A stretch of DNA of 64,000 bases from Paenibacillus sp. PCH8 (GTDB taxonomy: Bacteria > Bacillota > Bacilli > Paenibacillales > Paenibacillaceae), in contig NZ_PKQK01000003.1 of NCBI RefSeq assembly GCF_002968835.1, forward strand, positions 1-64,000, given 5' to 3'. The notes under the pieces are model-generated. The model saw nothing but the letters and a program-made list of their open reading frames with translations, did not search any database and was not told where the DNA came from. The position numbers and the translations under genes were made by a program. Below are positions 57,835 to 64,000 of the stretch, in pieces (the first letter of the stretch is position 1; the number at the start of each line of letters is the position of its first letter).

Positions 57835-57875
57835 TTGACATTTAAATCGCTATATCGTAATATTGCAATATAACG
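57835..57875 (+). promoter_or_regulatory. Promoter and self-operator of the ArsR/sulfur-transfer operon
   Basis: TTGACA (57835-57840), 17-nt spacer, TAATAT (57858-57863). The -10 box overlaps CGTAATATTGCAATATAACG (57856-57875), palindromic at 18 of 20 positions with a perfect ATATTGCAATAT core. Repression by blocking RNA polymerase is the expected mode. Confidence 0.75.
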
Positions 57876-57892
57876 TTTTAGGAGGCGCAAGT

Positions 57893-58207
57893 ATGAATAT
57901 TCCCGCTTTTGACAGTACGAATCTGAAGCAGTTCGATGAACCTGCCAATCTGCTTAAAGCTCTATCTCACCCCATTCGTCTGTGCATTGTACGTGGGCTA
58001 ATGCGAAAAAAGAAATGTAATGTTTCATATATGCAGGAATGTCTGGATCTCCCGCAATCAACAGTGTCCCAGCACTTACAGAAGCTACGCAGTGCAGGCA
58101 TTGTCGCCACCGAGCGTAATGGCCTTGAAGTGAATTATGTACTTGCCGACCAACGTATTGAACAGATCGTAACGATTTTATTTGGAGAGGAAGATGTTGA
58201 ATCATGA
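57893..58207 (+). CDS. ArsR-family thiol-sensor-like repressor
   Basis: A 104-residue winged-helix repressor with the ArsR opening NLLKALSHPIRLCIVRGLM and recognition helix LPQSTVSQHLQKLRSAGIV. Cysteines are Cys31, Cys42 and Cys50; Cys42 falls where metal-sensing ArsR has its CVC motif, Cys50 eight residues on. The stop overlaps the ATG of the sulfur-transfer fusion (ATGA), so it is a dedicated operon regulator. A persulfide or thiol signal is more plausible than a metal because the target handles sulfane sulfur; that is inference. AGGAGGCGCAAGT precedes the ATG. Confidence 0.9.
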   Translation: MNIPAFDSTNLKQFDEPANLLKALSHPIRLCIVRGLMRKKKCNVSYMQECLDLPQSTVSQHLQKLRSAGIVATERNGLEVNYVLADQRIEQIVTILFGEEDVES

Positions 58208-60705
58208 GTAAAAAGATACTTATTGTGGGCGGTGTAGCAGGTGGTGCATCTGCTGCCGCACGCCTGCGGCGTCTGGATGAACATGCCGAAATTATTATAT
58301 TTGAGAGAGGTCCTTATATTTCATTTGCGAACTGTGGACTACCTTATTATATCGGAGGTACGATCGAGGACCGCGAGCGTCTGCTCGTGCAGACACCCAA
58401 GGGTATGGCGGATCGCTTCCGGATCGATGTTCGCACAGAGAGTGAGATCGTTTCCGTTGATTCTCACAATCGTACAGTTAAGGTACACAGTCGTGAACGT
58501 GGTTCATATGAAGAGAGCTATGACGAGTTGATATTGTCACCTGGTGCGCGTCCGGTCGTTCCCGATGTGCCTGGCAAGGATCATCCGCTAATCTATACAG
58601 TCCGCAGCATTCCAGACATTGATCGGATCAAGAAACACGTAAGTTCGTCTAACAACGCATCTTCAATCGTAATTGGCGGTGGATTCATTGGTGTTGAAAT
58701 GGCCGAAAATCTGAGGGAAGCCGGATTGGATGTCACACTTATTGAAGGCAATGAGCAGGTTCTCATGCCGTTTGATGTTGAATTAGCTGCTGCATTATCG
58801 CAGGAAATGGAGCAACATGGTGTAAAGCTGTTATTCTCCCAGCGTGTACAGGGCTTCCATACGCTTGAACAGGGCATTGGTGTTGAGCTTGCCGATGGTC
58901 GCATCCTTTCCACGGATCTGGTTATTCTCGCGATCGGGGTGACTCCAGATACTTCATTCCTACAAAATAGCGGCGTCTCCCTTGGTACACGTGGGCATAT
59001 CATTGTCAATGAAGCAATGGAAAGCAGTGAGCCTCATATATATGCTGTTGGAGATGCCATTGAAGTAACAGATTACATTCATGGAACCAAGACCGCCATT
59101 CCACTTGCAGGACCTGCCAACAAGCAAGGACGCATCGCAGCTGATCGCATCGCTGGACTCCAATCAACCTACAAAGGAACACAAGGAACATCCATTATTA
59201 AAGTGTTCGGCATGACCGGAGCAACGACAGGCAGCAATGAAAAAACACTAAAACGTCTGGGTAAAGCTTATCGGTCTGTAATTGTACATCCAAGTTCTCA
59301 TGCATCGTATTATCCAGGTTCAAGTGCAATTACTCTCAAACTGCTGTTTACACCCGAAGGGAAAATCTTGGGGGCACAAGCCGTTGGTTATGAGGGTGTC
59401 GACAAGCGGATTGACGACATTGCCGTAGCGATTCATTTTGGTGGTCATATCCGTGATCTGACCGAACTTGAGTTAAGTTATGCACCGCCCTATTCTTCAG
59501 CGAAAGATCCGGTTAATATGGCGGGTTATGCGGCGGAGAATATCATGGCAGGGCGTGTTCATACGTTCACCTATGATCAGCTGTCTGAACGTCAGCCAGA
59601 GCAATCCATACTGCTGGATGTACGTAGTGTACTAGAGCACTCCAACGGAAATATTCCGGGTTCACTAAACATTCCAGTAGATGAGCTTCGTCAGCGGTTA
59701 GATGAATTGGACACAGCCAAAGAAATCTGGGTATATTGCCAAGTCGGTTTGCGTGGCTATACCGCTTCACAGATTTTGCGTCAGCATGGCTTTAACGTGA
59801 AAAATCTGAGTGGTGGCTACAAAACATATCGTCAGGCACAATTTAAACCAGCTCCATATCCTACCCGAAACGGGGAGAATACGGGTGGACAGGGTCATAA
59901 CCAACCCATGCTTGCTGTAAAGGAAACTTCACTGGAAACGACCAGCCAAACATCTGCACAACCACTACGTATCCATAAAGAATTGGATGTATGCGGTTTA
60001 AGCTGCCCCGGTCCACTAATTCAAGTCAAGCAGAAGATGGATCAACTTTCGGACGGACAGGCCTTGCGTGTGAAAGCTTCTGATCCTGGATTCTATGAAG
60101 ATGTGAAAGCGTGGGCGGGTATGTCGGGTTCATCGCTCCTGCACCTGGAACGCAAAAAAGGAGGCATGATCGAGGCAATCCTTGCCAAAAATACAGCAAA
60201 AACCATAAACTCAACGTTGGAGTCTCCTAGAGGTGAACCTGCCAGCACGATGGTTGTCTTTAGCGGTGATCTGGACAAAGCGATTGCATCCTTCATTATT
60301 GCGAATGGAGCAGCAGCAAGCGGACGTAAAGTAACGATGTTCTTCACATTCTGGGGATTGAATATTATCCGTAAACACCAAGCACAGCCTGTCTCCAAAA
60401 CAATGATCGGTCGTATGTTTGATATCATGCTTCCGCGTGGCAGTCACAAGCTCGGCATGTCCAGAATGAACATGCTCGGCGCAGGTCCCAAGATGATCCG
60501 AGGTCTTATGCAGAAAAATAACGTTGCTTCTCTGGAAGAATTGATGCAAATTGCCATTGCGCAAGGTGTTGAAATTGTTGCTTGCCAGATGTCCATGGAT
60601 CTAATGGGCATTCAGCATGAAGAATTAATAGACGAGGTTACCATTGGTGGTGTCGGATACTACCTCGGACAGGCAGATCAGGCCAATCACAATCTGTTTA
60701 TATAG
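58204..60705 (+). CDS. Four-domain fusion: CoA-disulfide-reductase-like - rhodanese - TusA - DsrE-like
   Basis: An 833-residue sulfur-transfer protein. Residues 1-445 form a FAD/NAD(P)H disulfide reductase of the CoADR type (GGVAGGASAAARLRR, active Cys44 in SFANCGLPYY). Residues about 455-550 are a rhodanese with Cys512 in VYCQVGLRGYTA. Residues about 595-665 are TusA-like with Cys601 in VCGLSCPGPL. Residues about 680-833 are DsrE/F-like with Cys794 in VACQMSMDLMG. All four active cysteines are present, so persulfide can be relayed between domains. The N-terminal pair is known as CoADR-RHD; TusA and DsrE make a fuller relay. It is expressed with its ArsR regulator. Confidence 0.92.
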   Translation: MSKKILIVGGVAGGASAAARLRRLDEHAEIIIFERGPYISFANCGLPYYIGGTIEDRERLLVQTPKGMADRFRIDVRTESEIVSVDSHNRTVKVHSRERGSYEESYDELILSPGARPVVPDVPGKDHPLIYTVRSIPDIDRIKKHVSSSNNASSIVIGGGFIGVEMAENLREAGLDVTLIEGNEQVLMPFDVELAAALSQEMEQHGVKLLFSQRVQGFHTLEQGIGVELADGRILSTDLVILAIGVTPDTSFLQNSGVSLGTRGHIIVNEAMESSEPHIYAVGDAIEVTDYIHGTKTAIPLAGPANKQGRIAADRIAGLQSTYKGTQGTSIIKVFGMTGATTGSNEKTLKRLGKAYRSVIVHPSSHASYYPGSSAITLKLLFTPEGKILGAQAVGYEGVDKRIDDIAVAIHFGGHIRDLTELELSYAPPYSSAKDPVNMAGYAAENIMAGRVHTFTYDQLSERQPEQSILLDVRSVLEHSNGNIPGSLNIPVDELRQRLDELDTAKEIWVYCQVGLRGYTASQILRQHGFNVKNLSGGYKTYRQAQFKPAPYPTRNGENTGGQGHNQPMLAVKETSLETTSQTSAQPLRIHKELDVCGLSCPGPLIQVKQKMDQLSDGQALRVKASDPGFYEDVKAWAGMSGSSLLHLERKKGGMIEAILAKNTAKTINSTLESPRGEPASTMVVFSGDLDKAIASFIIANGAAASGRKVTMFFTFWGLNIIRKHQAQPVSKTMIGRMFDIMLPRGSHKLGMSRMNMLGAGPKMIRGLMQKNNVASLEELMQIAIAQGVEIVACQMSMDLMGIQHEELIDEVTIGGVGYYLGQADQANHNLFI

Positions 60706-60714
60706 CAACGCTAA

Positions 60715-60837
60715 GGCGCGTACCTAATTCAAATGGTCAAAGACGGTATAGTTGTACAACTGGTTCAATCCGCTGAAGATAGTCAGACTGTGCCTGATTT
60801 TCACATGAATATCAAAGCTTTCGAAAATATATTGTAA
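60715..60837 (+). pseudogene. Decayed 3' fragment downstream of the sulfur-transfer gene
   Basis: A 40-codon open frame reads GAYLIQMVKDGIVVQLVQSAED and on to HMNIKAFENIL before its stop. It directly follows a stop codon and has no start or ribosome site, yet its composition and codon use look like protein. Probably the tail of a deleted gene; family unknown. The rest of 60706-60964 shows nothing else. Confidence 0.45.
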
Positions 60838-60964
60838 CCATACTCATAATCAGATATGATACGGCTACAAAATAATATCATGCTTGTTTTTATCCTCGGG
60901 TAAAAACTAAAATGGCATTGAGTCTCATTCCCGTTAGGGCCTATGTGATAGGAGGGGGGATTCG

Positions 60965-61249
60965 ATGTCATTTTTTATGATTTTGTGTCAGGCAAGGCAG
61001 ATATGGACATCAAAGCAGGCTATCTCAAGAAAGAGAAGGTGTTTGGCCATAAAACGATCACATGGTTTGCGGATAATACAGAAAAGAACACCCCTCAAGG
61101 AGTCCTTCTACTTGGGGGATGAACATAGAAGATATTTCTTCAAGCTGGAAGAACAAGTCTGGCTCATCATGTTTATTGACTTTGAACGGAATTCACCTCC
61201 AGAGTTCCATCAGTATCTTGCTTCCCACCTTTTTTACGAACAAAGCTAA
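60965..61249 (+). CDS. Possible small protein, frame doubtful
   Basis: An ATG at 60965 has a strong ribosome site (AGGAGGGGGG). The straight reading is a basic 94-residue protein that I do not recognise, whose 3' end overlaps the convergent germination gene by 77 nt. A different reading is more protein-like: between a T-run (60971-60976) and a G-run (61115-61119), the other frame gives GKADMDIKAGYLKKEKVFG and TITWFADNTEKNTPQGVLL, and the original frame afterward gives LGDEHRRYFFKLEEQVW. Seven T and four G would join them into one acidic-to-neutral protein. If so the sequence has two compensating homopolymer indels. Function unknown. Confidence 0.45.
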   Translation: MSFFMILCQARQIWTSKQAISRKRRCLAIKRSHGLRIIQKRTPLKESFYLGDEHRRYFFKLEEQVWLIMFIDFERNSPPEFHQYLASHLFYEQS

Positions 61250-62321
61250 TGAGTAGCAGCAGTAGTGGTAACAGGCCGAATAAAAAAATGGATATATTTC
61301 CGAGAAAATCCCCCAAAGCTAGTGTTTCCTCCAGGTTTTTAGGCAAATAAGCAATCACATACAAGACAGGTAACATCGCGAATTGTATGCCTGTAACATT
61401 TTTGAGACGAAACAAATCTCGAATGCCAACGGAAGCAAAGTAGTGCTTAAAAGCATATGTTGCGAAAATTTGCATCAGCCAAAACACCATAAACAGCGAT
61501 TCATAGCGCTCAAAAAGAAACCCTTCAATTTCAAAACTTCGAACCATGTCTAACGTTGGCCACATCCGTGTTTGAATTCCTGGCAAAGATAAATTTCCCA
61601 CCACTAATACAATCGTGACTAAATATATAATCGTGCAACTAAGTATGCTGTATATAGCGGCTTTGTTGCTACCTTTGTTGTCCGCCATGTATGCTGTAAT
61701 GATGAGCAATACCTCATATCCCGAATAGGAAAGAGCCGAAGGCTTAATCCCTTTCAACACCGGCATAAAACCATCTCCTAGAACCGGTCTGAGATTATCA
61801 AGTTCAAACATCTTGCTACTTAGAAGAAAAACCAGGGCGAGCAACAATAGTGTAACGGGCAATACAATTTCAAAGACCCGGATGATGACCTTCAAACCAC
61901 CAGATATCATGTATATACCAATCCACAAGCTGACCATGATGGTGACCCAAGTAGGAGTACGTTCCAGAATGTACATACTAGTAATCTCAGCCATGACTCT
62001 GACTTCAAATGAACAAAGAACAACAAAATATACGATAATTAAAAGTCCCAATAGATAAGAGATCCATTTACCTGTTATTTCGGGTACAAATTCAAACACC
62101 GTTTTACCGGGGAATCTACGCGACAAGGTTACAAGCAGGAGGCTGATTCCTGTTACGAGCACCCCTGACATGAGGACGGATATCCACACATCTGGAGTTC
62201 CTACTGCTTTACTGATTGTCCGAGGGAGTGTTAGAATCCCAGCTCCAAGTATCGAATTGATAACCACAACAATAACCTCGGAAGTATTAATCTTGGATGA
62301 GGATTGTTTCATTGGCTTCAC
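61173..62321 (-). CDS. GerB-type spore germination permease
   Basis: Endospore germination protein B-like subunit of 382 residues, about ten membrane helices, of the amino-acid-permease family. The opening NSILGAGILTLPRTISKAVG and YSGYEVLLIITAYM are typical of GerAB/GerKB proteins, which bind germinants in the spore inner membrane. Usually GerA and GerC subunits are encoded next to it; neither is in the window on either side, so this is a solo B subunit. Its 3' end overlaps an uncertain plus-strand frame. Confidence 0.93.
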   Translation of the reverse strand: MKPMKQSSSKINTSEVIVVVINSILGAGILTLPRTISKAVGTPDVWISVLMSGVLVTGISLLLVTLSRRFPGKTVFEFVPEITGKWISYLLGLLIIVYFVVLCSFEVRVMAEITSMYILERTPTWVTIMVSLWIGIYMISGGLKVIIRVFEIVLPVTLLLLALVFLLSSKMFELDNLRPVLGDGFMPVLKGIKPSALSYSGYEVLLIITAYMADNKGSNKAAIYSILSCTIIYLVTIVLVVGNLSLPGIQTRMWPTLDMVRSFEIEGFLFERYESLFMVFWLMQIFATYAFKHYFASVGIRDLFRLKNVTGIQFAMLPVLYVIAYLPKNLEETLALGDFLGNISIFLFGLLPLLLLLISFVRKKGGKQDTDGTLEVNSVQSQ

Positions 62322-62420
62322 TCCAAACTGGAGAATTTGTTTGTAGTATCGCCATACTCCGTATTTTTATGTAAGTTATTGTAAAGAGATGAAAGTTATG
62401 ATATTCAAAACGCTTTACCA

Positions 62421-62455
62421 GAAAGAAAAACAAACACCCGCTTGCAACGGGTGTT
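62421..62455 (-). terminator. Terminator of the GlsB-like gene
   Basis: On the minus strand AACACCCG-TTGCAAG-CGGGTGTT is followed by a T-rich tract (TTTGTTTTTCTTTC). It lies 84 nt beyond the gene stop. Confidence 0.8.
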
Positions 62456-62538
62456 CATGATTTAAAATAAATTCTCATGTATACTTAATGAATTCAATCT
62501 ACTTTCAAAGTGTTCTGATCGTCAGAGCACGCGGGATA

Positions 62539-62799
62539 CTAACGTCTTCGAAAGGCCCCACCGCGTGCCAGTGCAAAGAATATCAACAATGCAATGATTG
62601 ATCCAACAATGGCCGGAATGATATGAAACCACCCTCCAACCACCGGTCCCCTAGGTCCCAGCAGTTCTGAGCCTAGCCACGATCCGATAAAACCAGCAAT
62701 GACATTGCCTAACACACCTCCCGGAACATCCCGTCCTATGAGATTGCCACTTAACCAGCCAATGATCCCACCAACAATTAATACCCAGATCAAATACAT
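62539..62799 (-). CDS. GlsB/YeaQ/YmgE family small membrane protein
   Basis: An 86-residue protein with three membrane helices and the glycine-rich pattern GGIIGWLSGNLIGRDVPGG, then GNVIAGFIGSWLG. The family is linked to general stress, with no known biochemical role. ATG at 62799 is preferred because AAAGGAG lies just upstream in the transcript; an upstream in-frame start at 62817 would include that site. Monocistronic. Confidence 0.9.
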   Translation of the reverse strand: MYLIWVLIVGGIIGWLSGNLIGRDVPGGVLGNVIAGFIGSWLGSELLGPRGPVVGGWFHIIPAIVGSIIALLIFFALARGGAFRRR

Positions 62800-62948
62800 T
62801 GATTCGTCTCCTTTCAATGGGTTATTTCAGGATATGTTTGGAATGGAAAAGTTGAACAGTCGCAGTGTAGATATGACCATCATTCGGCAAGGAAGAAGCT
62901 GGAATATGATCCTCATAAGAAGCTATTCGGCTGGGCGCTGTGCAGAGA

Positions 62949-63419
62949 TTATCTTGGCAAATTATACATGATCAGATTATTGTATTTGTCAGCGTGTTTC
63001 TGTTCATCCAGAATAATACCCCACACCGTATCTTTGTAAATACCATAGGGGAGACCAAACCATATTTTTCTATATTTCTCAACTGCCGCAAGTTCCCCTT
63101 GAAATGCTTTTTGTAGTCCACCAAGATATGAAGAGACCGTTTCCTCCGCTTCACTATTAACGCCTGTAACCTCTTGGCCTGTAAGATCCTTGTATATTTG
63201 TCTGAACATCTGATTGTGTCCGCGTTCATCGTTTCGAATTCCTGTAATAATGGAAGTCTGATCATTTTCAGGCGACATCTGAATGAGTGCATCATAGAAC
63301 AATTCATCATTTCGTTCTCCTTGCACAGCCGATTGAATTAATCCCAATGCTTCAGCTGTCGATGTTGCCCATATGGGGGCAAAGTTATTCCGGTAATAAT
63401 AAGGATAAGCTGTGTACAT
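62949..63419 (-). CDS. Ferritin-like domain protein
   Basis: A 156-residue, four-helix ferritin-like protein. Two Glu/His ligand pairs for a di-iron site are visible: ERNDELFYDAL and NDERGHNQMF in the first half, GELAAVEKYRKIW and LDEQKHADKYN in the second. The ATG at 63419 follows TTTGGAGGG. Family members handle iron or peroxide stress, sometimes in spores. An upstream ATG in the same frame (63458) has no better ribosome site. A possible iron-box-like stretch lies upstream at 63661, but it faces the next gene. Confidence 0.88.
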   Translation of the reverse strand: MYTAYPYYYRNNFAPIWATSTAEALGLIQSAVQGERNDELFYDALIQMSPENDQTSIITGIRNDERGHNQMFRQIYKDLTGQEVTGVNSEAEETVSSYLGGLQKAFQGELAAVEKYRKIWFGLPYGIYKDTVWGIILDEQKHADKYNNLIMYNLPR

Positions 63420-63689
63420 TTGAATCCCTCCAAAACGAATATGAATTAGGATATGCACATATGCCCAATAGGGTTACCCATGTCCCCAAGATGAAATACA
63501 TCATAAACCAGCTTGTGATCGGATAAATCCCGAGATCCATTGGATGTGTTACAAAGGACTGGTGGCGTGTACTGGTTCAATCCGGTTGTTACCTGTGCGT
63601 GATACACCCTAAAATGTTGCAAACTTCAGAGATTTATGTTGGAATGAAGTTAAACATTGTTAATGATAATGAATGATATAGGATAGTGA

Positions 63690-64000
<311 letters not shown>

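Overview
The window comes from a low-to-mid GC, endospore-forming, polysaccharide-degrading Firmicute, almost certainly Paenibacillus. The evidence is three LplA/LplB/LplC-type sugar ABC transporters with YesM/YesN two-component systems, a GH11 xylanase, a GH16 lichenase, an SLH-anchored laminarinase, a GerM-domain lipoprotein and a GerB-type germination permease. The genus is inferred from protein families and gene order; no 16S rRNA is present. I saw no tRNA, rRNA, CRISPR, insertion sequence or prophage.

Layout. 1-19.4 kb is a xylan/xylo-oligosaccharide region: a membrane-anchored AraC regulator (frameshifted), a CUT1 ABC transporter (two permeases and a binding lipoprotein), a convergent GH8 exo-oligoxylanase, an SGNH esterase (frameshifted), a CE1-type esterase, a GH11 xylanase and a sulfatase-modifying-factor-like lipoprotein (frameshifted). 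A regulator-kinase-regulator set and a second complete ABC transporter follow. 19.5-21.7 kb is a CheY/CheC/diguanylate cyclase triad. 22-34.7 kb is a beta-glucan region: lichenase, a third binding protein, a YesN/YesM pair on the minus strand, two permeases and a 1485-residue SLH-CBM54-GH16-CBM laminarinase. 34.7-39.3 kb is a beta-glucoside PTS operon with two antiterminator RNA targets, each overlapping a terminator. 39.4-50 kb is mixed: membrane protein, GerM lipoprotein, amidase, esterase, DUF3237, RCC1-repeat protein, ECF sigma with its partner, HxlR/DsbA-like pair, and a small LSm-like glycine-rich protein. 50-57.7 kb returns to sugars: AraC with a GH4 glycosidase, a GH51 arabinofuranosidase with an ArsR-type regulator, and a third GH16 enzyme. 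57.8-64 kb holds an ArsR regulator with a four-domain sulfur-transfer fusion, a lone germination permease, two small stress or ferritin-like genes and the start of a methionine aminopeptidase.

How they work together. Secreted and cell-wall-bound enzymes cut xylan, mixed-linkage glucan and beta-1,3-glucan. Three ABC importers and one PTS take up the oligomers. YesMN-type systems, AraC/ArsR regulators, LicT-type antitermination and several CcpA (cre)-like sites control the loci.

Two themes need a second look. First, single-base lesions break otherwise complete genes near 427, 7945 and 10102, with a possible homopolymer pair near 60974 and 61117; either the assembly has indel errors or genes are decaying. 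Second, intergenic spaces contain recognisable gene ghosts (near 10.9, 42.3, 45.1, 48.5 and 60.8 kb), including a degraded paralogue of the SGNH esterase that still carries the same upstream element.
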